Below, one piece after another: positions 51,576-60,481 of a stretch of 64,000 nucleotides of DNA. Under the pieces are notes generated by a model. It made no database searches, was not told the DNA's origin, and was given only the letters and a program-made list of their open reading frames with translations. The DNA is from Bacillota bacterium (lineage in GTDB: Bacteria > Bacillota > Clostridia > Christensenellales > SZUA-584). Each line of letters opens with the position of its first letter. Positions within the stretch are counted from its first letter, which is position 1. The DNA lies in contig JAEWTW010000017.1 of NCBI GenBank assembly GCA_023397655.1, positions 186,001 to 250,000 of the forward strand, read 5' to 3'. The position numbers were made by a program, and so were the translations under genes.

Positions 51576-53017
51576 GCAATAAAGCATCAAGCTGTGATGC
51601 AGCAACGAAACATAAGATACCCATTGGTGTGAAACTGGGCTACGGCATCGGGACTCTCGGATATGCGATACCTTTTCAGCTGCTGTCCGGATTCTTTCTG
51701 TTTTACTGCACCACAGTGCTCGGAATTTCTGGCGCTCTGGCGGGTACGTTGATTTCCGTCAGCACCGTCTGGGATGCCGTGACCGACCCCGTAATGGGCT
51801 ATATCTCCGATCATACGGACAGAAAGATACTGTTCGGGCGGCGCCTGTTTTTTATTTTCATCGGTGCGATAGGTCTCGCGTTGGTCAACTTTTTTCTCTG
51901 GCGGGTGGACCCGCAGCTGCGCGGTGCCGACGCGGGCACTGTCAAGCTCATCTGGGTGGCGGCGCTCCTGCTGCTGCTCAAAACGCTTTCCACCGTATAC
52001 ACCACGCCTTATCTGGCGCTGGGCGCGGAGCTTTCCAGCGATTACAATGAGCGCAACACGGTACAGTCGTACCGGACAGCTTTCTTCTTTCTCGGCTTTA
52101 TATTTCCGTCAGTGATTGGCATGGCCGTGTTTTTCCGGCCGACAGAACAGTATCCCAACGGACTGATGAACCCGAACGCGTATGCCTCCATGGGTCTGAC
52201 CGCGACGATCATCACACTGGTCTGTGCAGCCATCTGCCTCGCGCTTACATATAAACACCGCTGCGTTTACACGCCCCCTAAGGTCAAGAGGAATCCCATT
52301 GTGGGTCTGTATAAGGAAATTGTTGAGGCGCTGAAGCTTGCAGATTTTCGCAATATCAGTCTCTCGCTGTTGTTTATCAACATGGCGATGGGTATCGTCA
52401 GCGCGGTGGGCATGTACGTTTTTACCTTCACCTTCGGATTTGCGAGCAGACAGATCGCGCTGATTTTCGGTGTGTTGTTTGCTATGGCACTGCTCGCGCA
52501 GCCCGTCTGGGTTCTCATCGCAAACAAATTCGACAAGCGGCGGTCGCTCCTCATTTGCCTGTCTGCCAATCTGGCGGTATCCGCGCTGTTCGTCCTCTAT
52601 GTGATCACAAACGCATGGATCGCGGACCACTATCTGATGGTGCTGCCGCTGGCAATACTGATCGGCTTCTCAATGGGAGGCAGCATCGCTCTACCCTACT
52701 CCATGATATCAGATACCATCGACAAGGACGCATACGAATCCGGTGCGCGCAAGGAGGGCGTATTCTACGGATGCGCCACATTCATGTATAAGCTGTCCCA
52801 GTCGATGTCGACTCTCTTTGTGGGAGCAATGCTGGATATCATCCGCTTTGATTCAAATACCGTTCAGGCCCCAGCCATCTATTTGAAGCTGGGTCTGATA
52901 CTGCCCGGAGGCTTTTTGATCTGCTTCACCCTCGCGCTGCTGTTCGCCCGTAAATATACGCTGAACCGCGAGGAGGTCACACGATACCAGAAGGAAATGG
53001 AGAGCTCTCAAAAATAA
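51572..53017 (+). CDS. MFS transporter of the GPH (glycoside-pentoside-hexuronide) cation symporter family
   Basis: A 481-residue, 12-helix carrier. Diagnostic is the MelB-like first loop VWDAVTDPVMGYISDHTDRK with the conserved Asp, and the PYLALGAELSSDYNER segment with its loop motif. The substrate may be a sugar or another small molecule. It overlaps the acyltransferase stop by ATGA, so the two are translated in tandem; a linked substrate, perhaps lysolipid or sugar, is only a guess. The final 41 bases overlap the convergent ppx gene. Confidence 0.88.
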   Translation: MSNKASSCDAATKHKIPIGVKLGYGIGTLGYAIPFQLLSGFFLFYCTTVLGISGALAGTLISVSTVWDAVTDPVMGYISDHTDRKILFGRRLFFIFIGAIGLALVNFFLWRVDPQLRGADAGTVKLIWVAALLLLLKTLSTVYTTPYLALGAELSSDYNERNTVQSYRTAFFFLGFIFPSVIGMAVFFRPTEQYPNGLMNPNAYASMGLTATIITLVCAAICLALTYKHRCVYTPPKVKRNPIVGLYKEIVEALKLADFRNISLSLLFINMAMGIVSAVGMYVFTFTFGFASRQIALIFGVLFAMALLAQPVWVLIANKFDKRRSLLICLSANLAVSALFVLYVITNAWIADHYLMVLPLAILIGFSMGGSIALPYSMISDTIDKDAYESGARKEGVFYGCATFMYKLSQSMSTLFVGAMLDIIRFDSNTVQAPAIYLKLGLILPGGFLICFTLALLFARKYTLNREEVTRYQKEMESSQK

Positions 53018-53900
53018 GCCCCAGATGCAGCTTGAGATAGCCCTCCAGATTGTCGCTGTCGCTCACGACGATGCGCTCTGCGCCTGACGCCCTCATGAAT
53101 TCGCAGCACAGCATCGCCCCAAACACGATCACATCCGCCTTTTTCTCTTCCAAACCGATGAGCCTTTTTCTCTCTTCCTTCGTTTTGCTCATCAGCATGC
53201 TTTCTATGTTCGCCACCGTTTGTAGATTCAGCACATGCCCGTGAACCTTACCGGCATCGTATTCAGTCAGTTTCAAGTCAATCGCCGCCAAAGCCGTGGC
53301 TGTCCCACCGATCGCAGTGTATGTGAACCCCTCTGCCTTGGGTATGCTTATGAACACGCTCCTGATATAGTCTCGCGCGGCTTCGAACGCCGCCGGGTCC
53401 GCGTCGTCCGCCGAAGGAAACATCTGCAGCAGCCGTACGGTGCCGATCTGAAAGCTGCGCTGATATGCAGGTTCCCGCATCGTGCCTGTCATCACCTCGG
53501 TGCTGCCGCCGCCGATGTCGAACATGCCGCCGAAGCCTTCTATGCAGCCGGCAAAGCCGAGCTGCGCTTCCCTGTCGCCGGATACGATAACTATACTGAC
53601 GCCGCACTCCCGCCGGATATAATCGGTGAATTCATTGCTGTTCTCCGCGTCGCGCATGGCGCTGGTCGCAAAGCACAGGAATTGCTCAGCCTGCTGCTCC
53701 CTGCTTATTTCAAGGAACTCCAGCAGCGCCTGACGCGTACGCTCCATCGCCGCAGGCACGATGATGTGTCTGTCCACCATGCCCTCACCCACCCTGATAA
53801 GCCTGAGCGTTTTATATTCAGCGACGACCGCGCTGCCTTCGATGCGCGCCGTCATCAACCTAGCCGAGTTTGTCCCAATATCCACAACCGCGTATTTCAT
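52977..53900 (-). CDS. ppx: Exopolyphosphatase / GppA-family phosphatase
   Basis: A 307-residue ASKHA-fold phosphatase, the short Ppx/GppA form with just the two core domains. Phosphate loops are VVDIGTNSARLM and MFDIGGGSTEV. Ppx removes terminal phosphate from polyphosphate; GppA removes it from pppGpp, and this length does not settle which. The ATG follows GGAGG. The 3' end overlaps the GPH transporter gene by 41 bases. Confidence 0.88.
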   Translation of the reverse strand: MKYAVVDIGTNSARLMTARIEGSAVVAEYKTLRLIRVGEGMVDRHIIVPAAMERTRQALLEFLEISREQQAEQFLCFATSAMRDAENSNEFTDYIRRECGVSIVIVSGDREAQLGFAGCIEGFGGMFDIGGGSTEVMTGTMREPAYQRSFQIGTVRLLQMFPSADDADPAAFEAARDYIRSVFISIPKAEGFTYTAIGGTATALAAIDLKLTEYDAGKVHGHVLNLQTVANIESMLMSKTKEERKRLIGLEEKKADVIVFGAMLCCEFMRASGAERIVVSDSDNLEGYLKLHLGLIFESSPFPSGIV

Positions 53901-53980
53901 TGATGTCCTCCGTTCAAGTTGTCCGTCAAAGATTATAGCATAATATCATTAAAAAAAGCGCTCCATTTGACTGAAGGCAT

Positions 53981-54001
53981 AAAAAAAGCGCCGAAGCGCT
54001 T
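53981..54001 (-). terminator. Terminator of the yabP-yabQ-divIC cluster
   Basis: Stem AAGCGC/GCGCTT with a CGAA loop, read leftward, then a run of seven T. It lies 13 bases after the divIC stop. Confidence 0.85.
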
Positions 54002-54013
54002 ATGTAGTTTCAG

Positions 54014-54295
54014 TTAATCATTGCCTGTTTCAAATATCAGCTCGCCTTCGTAAACAAGGCCAAATTTATCACGAGCCTGATTCTCTATATAATCTTTGGT
54101 GCCCATGTACTCAGATTTATGCTGCAGACGGGATAGATCGGTCTGCATCTGCTCGTACTGCAAAGTCAGCGCCTGCTGCTCCTGCTGAAGCTTGCCGATA
54201 TTGGTCTGCTGCGAATAGATCGCAAACCCCGTATAGGCCAAAAAGCAGGCCAACAGCAAAAGCTTGAACCTCAGTTTGATCGTTCTCTTTTTCAT
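54014..54295 (-). CDS. divIC: Septum formation initiator, DivIC/FtsB family
   Basis: A 93-residue bitopic protein: short basic N-terminus, one membrane helix (LLLLACFLAYTGFAI) and an extracytoplasmic coiled coil (LQQEQQALTLQYEQMQTDLS), ending in the conserved YIENQARDKFGLV. It belongs to the divisome (FtsL/FtsB/FtsQ-type complex). It follows yabQ at 155 bases, the usual Firmicute order yabP-yabQ-divIC. Confidence 0.92.
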   Translation of the reverse strand: MKKRTIKLRFKLLLLACFLAYTGFAIYSQQTNIGKLQQEQQALTLQYEQMQTDLSRLQHKSEYMGTKDYIENQARDKFGLVYEGELIFETGND

Positions 54296-54449
54296 GACCC
54301 CTCACATTTTCCGCTTAAAACGCCAAGCGCTTCACGGACACAGCAGCTTATATATATTTACGCTGCATCTTGACCCACAAAAAAACAAAACCGTGAATAA
54401 ATAATTTCGACATGCAGGGGTGCGTCTCCTGCAATTTGTCAGGTATTTT

Positions 54450-54788
54450 TCAATCTTTTTTTTCGTTCTTGCTTTTGTTCCAGCGCTGCCTGACCTTTTT
54501 AGCCAAAAAGTCAACGAACAGAGAAAGCCCTGCCATGTACAATGCAAAGCCCAGCGCGAACCCTACAAACGTGAACAGGCGAAGCTCTCCCTCGTTTGCG
54601 AGATACATGACACCAAACATGATGAGCCCCAGCGTGACGATAAAAAGGACGTCAAGCAGCACGGTGAGCCAACGGCCTTTTTTGGCTGCCCGGCGGATAA
54701 AGCGGTAGATGTCATACACAACGCCCGCTGCCAGCCCGCCATAAAGCGTGATCATGAATATGTAGATTTGCGGCGCTGTCGTTTCCAT
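54450..54788 (-). CDS. yabQ: Spore cortex biosynthesis protein YabQ
   Basis: A 112-residue membrane protein, about four helices: YIFMITLYGGLAAGVVYDIYRFI, then LLDVLFIVTLGLIMFGVM and others, with a basic tail. YabQ lies in the outer forespore membrane and is required for the cortex. It starts 13 bases after yabP and is followed by divIC. It is direct evidence of a sporulating host. Confidence 0.9.
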   Translation of the reverse strand: METTAPQIYIFMITLYGGLAAGVVYDIYRFIRRAAKKGRWLTVLLDVLFIVTLGLIMFGVMYLANEGELRLFTFVGFALGFALYMAGLSLFVDFLAKKVRQRWNKSKNEKKD

Positions 54789-54800
54789 ATTCGGCGCTCC

Positions 54801-55100
54801 TTACTTGAACACCCTCGAGAATACGCCGCGTTTTGCGCGCTCTTCCTCATGGTCCGCATAATCGATACTCTGTATTTTGCCGTCCACCACCAGCTGACCA
54901 TCCTCCAAGTTCAGCTTGCTGATGTGCAGGTCTTCGCCCGTGATGGTGATAAAGCCATGGTTGGTGAGCAGTATGACTTCATTCTCGTTGAAGCTGTCGA
55001 CATCTTCTACAGCCGTGACCACCACCTTGGACCTCGAATCGATGACGATCTTATGCGGCGATTTGTTGACCGGTCTCTCTATCGGTTCCTCAATATACAT
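54801..55100 (-). CDS. yabP: Sporulation protein YabP
   Basis: A 99-residue member of the YabP/YqfC family. The opening is HKIVIDSRSKVVVTAVEDV and then LTNHGFITITGEDLHISKLNLEDGQLVVDGK, which is the family core. It precedes yabQ as in Bacillus. A sigma-E-like promoter at 55135-55163 fits mother-cell expression. AAAAGGAG precedes the ATG. Confidence 0.93.
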   Translation of the reverse strand: MYIEEPIERPVNKSPHKIVIDSRSKVVVTAVEDVDSFNENEVILLTNHGFITITGEDLHISKLNLEDGQLVVDGKIQSIDYADHEEERAKRGVFSRVFK

Positions 55101-55134
55101 GACAAAAGCTCCTTTTTTCTAAAGTGCACAATAG

Positions 55135-55163
55135 AATATATGCACGGGCCAAGCCATGTATAC
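55135..55163 (-). promoter_or_regulatory. Sigma-E-like promoter of yabP
   Basis: On the minus strand GTATAC (55158-55163) and CATATATT (55135-55142) are 15 bases apart, near the sigma-E consensus (about GHATATT, then CATACAHT at 13-15 bases). YabP is a known sigma-E-type gene, so the match is supported by context. Confidence 0.55.
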
Positions 55164-55274
55164 TTGTTACTGCAGAGCCGGACAAACATATCAACCAAAC
55201 AGAATGAAATACATGTCCGGTCAGAACTCATTCTCCATTATGATATTTTAGTTATCGGAGTTATATAAGCGCTT

Positions 55275-56093
55275 TTATTTGATCAGCATGGTGGGTTTAA
55301 AGCGCTTGTCAGGCAAGGAATAAGGGCGGCCCTGACGCACATCGTGCAGCCGGCCGTCCAGCGTGATGGCAGAAGACGGACAGAACGCATAGCACCGCAG
55401 GCACTGCGCGCACCTGCCTCCAAAATGCGGGAGGTCCAGAAATTTAATGTTATCCACCGGGCACAGCTCCGCACACGCGCCGCAGTGCGTGCAGCGCGCT
55501 TCATCCACATCCATACGGTTTTTGCGGCTTTCCCGGCCCATAAGATAGGGCAGGCGCTGCAAAGCGCCCAGCCAAACGAGCCGCTTCCCTCTGAGCGAGG
55601 CTTGTCCGGCCATCAGCGCATCCACATACGCATCCACGCGTTTTTCACAGCCCGTAAGTATGCGCTGAATCGCCTTTTCATTGGTCTGAGCCTTGTGGCC
55701 GTTTGAGATATAGAGATGGAACGGCATCAGGAAATGAGACGCACTGTCGATGGTGAGGCCTTTCTCGCTGAAGCGGCGGCGCGAGATGTAAGCGCCGTCC
55801 GCGGTAAAACCGGATGTCGTACAGAAAACATGGACATGCTTGCCCTTCTCCACGACATATAGATTGTCGATGAATGTTTTAACCGGTGTTGGCAGATCGA
55901 ATTCGTAGACGGGCCAGCCGAACAATACAAGATCGGCGGATCTGATCCACCAGTCCGCCTTTTTGCTGTCCACAGTGTCGGTGGACACGATATCCGCATT
56001 GATGCCGCGGGCGTCCAACAGTCTTTTAACCCTGTCGGCCACCCACCATGTGTTGCCCGTACCGCTGAAGAAGAATATAACGGCCCGGTACAT
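55275..56093 (-). CDS. EFR1-family flavodoxin-ferredoxin fusion
   Basis: A 272-residue protein. Residues 1 to about 165 are a flavodoxin domain with the phosphate loop FFSGTGNTWWVADR. Residues about 200-250 carry two [4Fe-4S] motifs, CTHCGACAELCP and CAQCLRCYAFCP. EFR1 proteins carry electrons in anaerobes; partners are unknown. It begins 1 base upstream of the prfB stop, a tight gap, and may be read through from prfB. Confidence 0.9.
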   Translation of the reverse strand: MYRAVIFFFSGTGNTWWVADRVKRLLDARGINADIVSTDTVDSKKADWWIRSADLVLFGWPVYEFDLPTPVKTFIDNLYVVEKGKHVHVFCTTSGFTADGAYISRRRFSEKGLTIDSASHFLMPFHLYISNGHKAQTNEKAIQRILTGCEKRVDAYVDALMAGQASLRGKRLVWLGALQRLPYLMGRESRKNRMDVDEARCTHCGACAELCPVDNIKFLDLPHFGGRCAQCLRCYAFCPSSAITLDGRLHDVRQGRPYSLPDKRFKPTMLIK

Positions 56094-56094
56094 G

Positions 56095-57195
56095 TCAGGA
56101 CACCGCGAGGTAAGCGTTGATAAAAGCGTCTATTTCGCCGTCCATCACCGCTGTCACGTTGCCTGTCTCCTCCCCTGTCCTGTGGTCTTTCACCAGGCTG
56201 TAAGGGTGGAATACGTAGGAGCGTATCTGGCTGCCCCACTCGATCTTTTTCATCTCGCCCTTAATCTCCTGTATCTCCGCCATCTTCTCGCTCTCGCGCT
56301 TTTCAATCAGCTTGGATTTCAGCATGCGCATCGCTGTTTCACGGTTCTGTATCTGTGAGCGCTCGTTCTGGCACTGCACCACGATGCCGGTGGGCAGATG
56401 CGTGATGCGTATGGCGGACTCCGTCTTGTTGACGTGCTGTCCGCCCGCGCCGGAAGACCGGTATGTGTCCACACGCAGGTCGTCGCTGTCAATTTCAATG
56501 TCGGCGTCGTCGTCTTCCAGATCGGGCATTACGTCCAGCGATGCGAACGACGTGTGACGCCGGGCCGACGAGTCGAAAGGCGATATGCGCACAAGCCGGT
56601 GAACGCCCTTCTCTGCCTTCAGATAGCCGTAGGCGTTGAGGCCTATCACCTCAAACGTGACGCTTTTTACACCCGCCTCGTCGCCCGCGAGAAAGTCCAG
56701 CACCTTCACGGTGAACTTCTTGCGCTCGCACCAGCGTGTGTACATGCGGTACAGCATCTCCACCCAATCCTGCGCCTCGGTGCCGCCTGCGCCCGCGTGC
56801 AGCGACAGTATCGCGCCGTTGCTGTCGTATTCACCGCGCAGCAGTGCTTTCAGGCGCAGCTCGGACACGTCCTTCTTCAGTGCGACCAGCTCGGTAGCCA
56901 GCTCCTCTGCCATGTCCTCGTCGCCGCTTTCCTCCAGCAGCTCCACCAGCACCACGGCATCCTCCAGACGCGAAGATATCCGGTTAAACTGCTCCAGCTT
57001 ATCCTCAATCGGCTTAACCCTTTTATTGACCTTATGGGCTTCCTGTACGTTCTCCCAGAAGCCCGGCTCCTCCATCTGCGCCTGAAGCTGGGTCAGCTCG
57101 TTTTTCAGCGATTCCAACCCCAGCGCGCTCTGCGCCTCACCCAGCAGACCGCGTATCTCATTTATCTTCTGTTTGGCGTCGTCAATTTGCAGCAT
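56095..57195 (-). CDS. prfB: Peptide chain release factor 2, without programmed frameshift
   Basis: A 366-residue RF2 that terminates translation at UGA and UAA. The SPF codon-recognition motif is ISPFDSSARRH and the GGQ loop is SSGAGGQHVNKT. In most bacteria the gene has an in-frame UGA and a +1 frameshift near codon 25; here the frame runs straight through RGLLGEAQ with no stop, so autoregulation by frameshift is lost. The ATG at 57195 follows AGGGGA, 8 bases after the secA stop. secA-prfB is the standard Firmicute pair. Confidence 0.96.
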   Translation of the reverse strand: MLQIDDAKQKINEIRGLLGEAQSALGLESLKNELTQLQAQMEEPGFWENVQEAHKVNKRVKPIEDKLEQFNRISSRLEDAVVLVELLEESGDEDMAEELATELVALKKDVSELRLKALLRGEYDSNGAILSLHAGAGGTEAQDWVEMLYRMYTRWCERKKFTVKVLDFLAGDEAGVKSVTFEVIGLNAYGYLKAEKGVHRLVRISPFDSSARRHTSFASLDVMPDLEDDDADIEIDSDDLRVDTYRSSGAGGQHVNKTESAIRITHLPTGIVVQCQNERSQIQNRETAMRMLKSKLIEKRESEKMAEIQEIKGEMKKIEWGSQIRSYVFHPYSLVKDHRTGEETGNVTAVMDGEIDAFINAYLAVS

Positions 57196-57203
57196 ATGTT
57201 CCC

Positions 57204-59876
57204 CTACTGCTCCCGTCCGCAGCAATTCTTAAATTTTTTACCGCTGCCGCACGGGCACGGCGCGTTTCTGCCCAGTTTGTTGCCGCTGGAATCCACCACT
57301 TTCTTCGGCGGCTCCACCACGCGCGGCGCTTCACGCTGCATCGGCTTGGTGGTCAGCTTGACGTGATAGAGCATCGTGATGGTATCTTCCTGAATCTCGC
57401 GGATCATCTCATCGAACATGTCGAAGCCTTCCCGGCGGTACTCGATGATCGGGTCGCGCTGGCCGTATGCCCGAAGGCCGATGCCCTGACGCAGTTGATC
57501 CATCGCGTCGATATGCGCCATCCACTTCTGATCCACAGCGCGCAGCAAAAGGATGCGCTCGATTTCCCGCATGCTTTGCCCGCCCTGCTCGATCTCTTGC
57601 TCCTTGAGCGTGTAGAAGCTCTTCGCCGTTTCGATGATGCGTTCTTTGGCGCTGCTGTGCTCAAGCGATTCGATTTCCTCCGGCTTGAACAGCGGCATCC
57701 CCTTGGGCAGGAATATCTTGTTGAAGTACTCCGTCATTCCTGTAATGTCCCATTCCTCGGGGTAAGTATTCTCCGGGCAATATACCGTGAATATGCTGTC
57801 GATCAACGTTTCCAGCATATCCATGATGTTCTCGTAAACATCCTCGCCCATCAGCACGCGGCGGCGCTGCGAGTAGATCAGTTCACGCTGCTTGTTCATC
57901 ACGTCGTCGAACTGCAGCACGTTCTTTCTGATCTCGTAGTTCCGGTATTCGATGCGCTTTTGCGCCGATTCGATCTGCTTGGTCAAAAGGCCGAACGTCA
58001 GCGGAATGTCGTCGTCCTTGCTGACAGAGGTCATGATGCCTTGAACACGTTCACCGCCGAACAGGCGCATCAGGTCGTCCTCCAGCGATATGAAAAACAC
58101 CGATGAGCCGGGGTCACCCTGACGGCCGCTGCGGCCACGCAGCTGGTTGTCGATGCGTCGGGACTCGTGGCGCTCGGTGCCTACGATGTGCAGGCCGCCC
58201 AGCGCTACCACCTCATCGTGCTCAGGCTGCATCTCTCTCTTATGCTTGGCCAGCAGGTCGGAATAGCGTTTGCGGGCCTTAATGATATCCTCGTCGTCCG
58301 TGGGCGCGTGGCCCACCGCCGCCTCAATCAGCTCCTCGGTGAATTCCTCGGTGCGCATGTCGGCGCGCGCCGCAAAATCCGGGTTGCCGCCGAGTATAAT
58401 ATCAGTACCGCGGCCTGCCATGTTGGTCGCGATGGTGACGGCGTTCTTCTTGCCCGCCTGCGCGACGATCAGTGCTTCCTTCTCATGGTTCTTTGCGTTC
58501 AGCACGTTGTGCTTTACACCGGTGCGCAGCAGCATGCCGGACAGCCGCTCGGATTTCTCCACCGACACGGTGCCCACCAGCACTGGACGGCCCGTGGCGT
58601 GCACGCGTTTGATCTCCTCCACCACCGCGCGGAATTTGCCCGGCTCGGTGGCGTATATCACGTCGTTCATATCTTCGCGCACCATCGGCCTGTTCGTGGG
58701 TATCTGCACCACGTCCAGCGTGTAGATGCCTTGGAACTCGTCCTCTTCCGTCTTGGCCGTACCCGTCATGCCGGACAGCTTGGCGTACATGCGGAAGTAA
58801 TTCTGGAATGTGATGGTTGCTAAAGTGCGGGACTCGCGCTCCACCTTCACGTTTTCCTTGGCTTCAATGGCCTGATGCAAACCTTCCGAATAGCGGCGGC
58901 CCATCATCAGACGGCCCGTGAACTCGTCCACGATGATGACCTGGTCATCCTTGACGACGTAGTCGATGTCTCGCTTCATCAGGTTGTTGGCCTTGAGTGC
59001 CTGATTGATGTGGTGGTTGAGCTCAGTGTTCTCCACGTCCGAGAGGTTCTCCACACCGAACGCCTTTTCCGACTTGGCGATGCCGTCCTCCGTCAGGTTG
59101 ATGGCTTTGAGCTTCTCGTCTATCGTAAAGTCTTCCTCAACTTTGAGCGTCTTCACAAAACGGTCCACCGTCGCGTACATGTCGGTGCTCTTATCGCCCA
59201 TGCCGGAGATGATCAGCGGCGTGCGCGCCTCGTCGATCAGTATGCTATCCACCTCGTCCACCACGGCAAAGCTGAGGTCCCGCTGCACCATGCGCTCCTT
59301 ACGGATCACCATGTTGTCGCGCAGGTAGTCAAAGCCGAATTCGTTGTTGGTACCGTAAACGATGTCGCAGGCGTAATTGGCACGCCGCTCCTCCGCCGGT
59401 ATCGCGTGTATGATGAGGCCCACGGAATAACCGAGAAATGTGTAAAGCTTTCCCATCCACTCCGAGTCTCTCTTGGCCAGATAGTCGTTGACGGTGACGA
59501 CGTGCACGCCCTTACCGGTGAGCGCGTTGAGACACACCGCCAGCGTGGCGACCAGCGTTTTACCTTCGCCCGTCTTCATCTCGGCGATGCGCCCCTGATG
59601 GAGTACGATGCCGCCGATGATCTGTACATAGAAGTGCCGCATACCGAGCACACGGTCCGAAGCTTCCCGCACCTGCGCAAACACCTCGGGCAGCAGGTCG
59701 TCCAGCGTTTCACCGTCCGCGTACCGCTTGCGGAATTCCGCGGTCTTGGCCTGCAGTTCGGAATCGCTCAAAGCTTTGTATTCGTCTTCCAGCTTGACGA
59801 CGGTATCCGCAATCTTGCGTATCTTCTTGACTTTGCCTTCATTGCTCCCGCCAATCACATTTCTGATCAGTCCCAT
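57204..59876 (-). CDS. secA: Preprotein translocase ATPase SecA
   Basis: An 890-residue motor of the Sec export pathway. Walker A is MKTGEGKT in NBD1 and the DEAD-type VVDEVDSILIDEA follows; the second lobe has TNMAGRGTDI and QLRGRSGRQGDPG. The C-terminal zinc motif CPCGSGKKFKNCCG is intact. The ATG is at 59876 with GGGGA. A strong leftward promoter lies at 60039-60066, giving a leader of about 155 bases. Confidence 0.98.
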   Translation of the reverse strand: MGLIRNVIGGSNEGKVKKIRKIADTVVKLEDEYKALSDSELQAKTAEFRKRYADGETLDDLLPEVFAQVREASDRVLGMRHFYVQIIGGIVLHQGRIAEMKTGEGKTLVATLAVCLNALTGKGVHVVTVNDYLAKRDSEWMGKLYTFLGYSVGLIIHAIPAEERRANYACDIVYGTNNEFGFDYLRDNMVIRKERMVQRDLSFAVVDEVDSILIDEARTPLIISGMGDKSTDMYATVDRFVKTLKVEEDFTIDEKLKAINLTEDGIAKSEKAFGVENLSDVENTELNHHINQALKANNLMKRDIDYVVKDDQVIIVDEFTGRLMMGRRYSEGLHQAIEAKENVKVERESRTLATITFQNYFRMYAKLSGMTGTAKTEEDEFQGIYTLDVVQIPTNRPMVREDMNDVIYATEPGKFRAVVEEIKRVHATGRPVLVGTVSVEKSERLSGMLLRTGVKHNVLNAKNHEKEALIVAQAGKKNAVTIATNMAGRGTDIILGGNPDFAARADMRTEEFTEELIEAAVGHAPTDDEDIIKARKRYSDLLAKHKREMQPEHDEVVALGGLHIVGTERHESRRIDNQLRGRSGRQGDPGSSVFFISLEDDLMRLFGGERVQGIMTSVSKDDDIPLTFGLLTKQIESAQKRIEYRNYEIRKNVLQFDDVMNKQRELIYSQRRRVLMGEDVYENIMDMLETLIDSIFTVYCPENTYPEEWDITGMTEYFNKIFLPKGMPLFKPEEIESLEHSSAKERIIETAKSFYTLKEQEIEQGGQSMREIERILLLRAVDQKWMAHIDAMDQLRQGIGLRAYGQRDPIIEYRREGFDMFDEMIREIQEDTITMLYHVKLTTKPMQREAPRVVEPPKKVVDSSGNKLGRNAPCPCGSGKKFKNCCGREQ

Positions 59877-60038
59877 TCAAGTTCCCCTATCCTGGAAGGC
59901 TTCCGCCGTTCCATAAGCTTCATTTTACCATCCGTCCCGCCTCAAGGCAACAACCTTCAAGACCTTAACTTTCGATTACTTCGGTATCTTCTGAATTGAC
60001 GCAACCACCTTTTCGAACAGCCTCTAGCCATCCAGTTT

Positions 60039-60066
60039 ATTATATAGTTCCTTTATTTGACGTCAA
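60039..60066 (-). promoter_or_regulatory. Strong sigma-A promoter of secA-prfB
   Basis: On the minus strand TTGACG (60061-60066) and TATAAT (60039-60044) are 16 bases apart, near-consensus for both boxes. Confidence 0.75.
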
Positions 60067-60164
60067 CATGCACTGACAAATTATTGTATCATAAGCTGTC
60101 CGCCGTTGTCGTGAACATACCGTGAATTTTGTCGGAAAACACAGCCAAGTGCCTTTTAAGCGCG

Positions 60165-60194
60165 TTGACTTCAAAAGGTTTTATATGTTATCCT
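60165..60194 (+). promoter_or_regulatory. Candidate promoter of the korDABC operon
   Basis: TTGACT at 60165-60170 and TATCCT at 60189-60194, spacer 18. The korD GTG is about 41 bases downstream. Confidence 0.5.
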
Positions 60195-60235
60195 TTAATC
60201 TGCATTCTTTAATATGATATGAGAGGAAACATATT

Positions 60236-60442
60236 GTGGCAAAGGTAACGATCAATCAAGATGCCTGCAAGGGCTGCGGTCTTTGTGTGACGGTATGCCC
60301 CAAGAAAATCATGGTGCTGTCCAAAACGGTGATCAACGCCAAGGGTTATAATCCGACAGAGGTGACGGATATGTCATTGTGCAGCGGCTGCGCGAGCTGT
60401 GCCAAGATGTGCCCCGACTTCGTTCTGACCGTGGAAAAATAA
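60236..60442 (+). CDS. korD: 2-oxoacid:ferredoxin oxidoreductase, delta (ferredoxin) subunit
   Basis: A 68-residue 8Fe-8S ferredoxin-like subunit. Cys motifs are CKGCGLCVTVCP and CSGCASCAKMCP. It passes electrons from the thiamine-enzyme core to a soluble carrier. The GTG at 60236 has GAGAGGA upstream. It opens the four-gene operon (delta, alpha, beta, gamma) typical of 2-oxoglutarate or branched-chain 2-oxoacid oxidoreductases in anaerobes. Confidence 0.9.
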   Translation: MAKVTINQDACKGCGLCVTVCPKKIMVLSKTVINAKGYNPTEVTDMSLCSGCASCAKMCPDFVLTVEK

Positions 60443-60481
60443 TCAGCTTTCAGCTGTAAATTCTATTTTAAGGTGGAAATC

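Larger units (their letters stand above)
59877..60235. other. 359-bp divergent intergenic region, secA to the kor operon
   Basis: It holds the secA promoter at 60039-60066, the kor promoter at 60165-60194 and the secA leader of about 155 bases. That leader contains a 15-codon frame opening MERRKPSRIGELEW that would overlap the secA start, and a second weaker promoter-like pair. I see no RNA gene. Confidence 0.6.

Noticed and set aside
58875..59999. A 374-codon frame on the plus strand
   Set aside because: Antisense to secA, whose motifs are complete.
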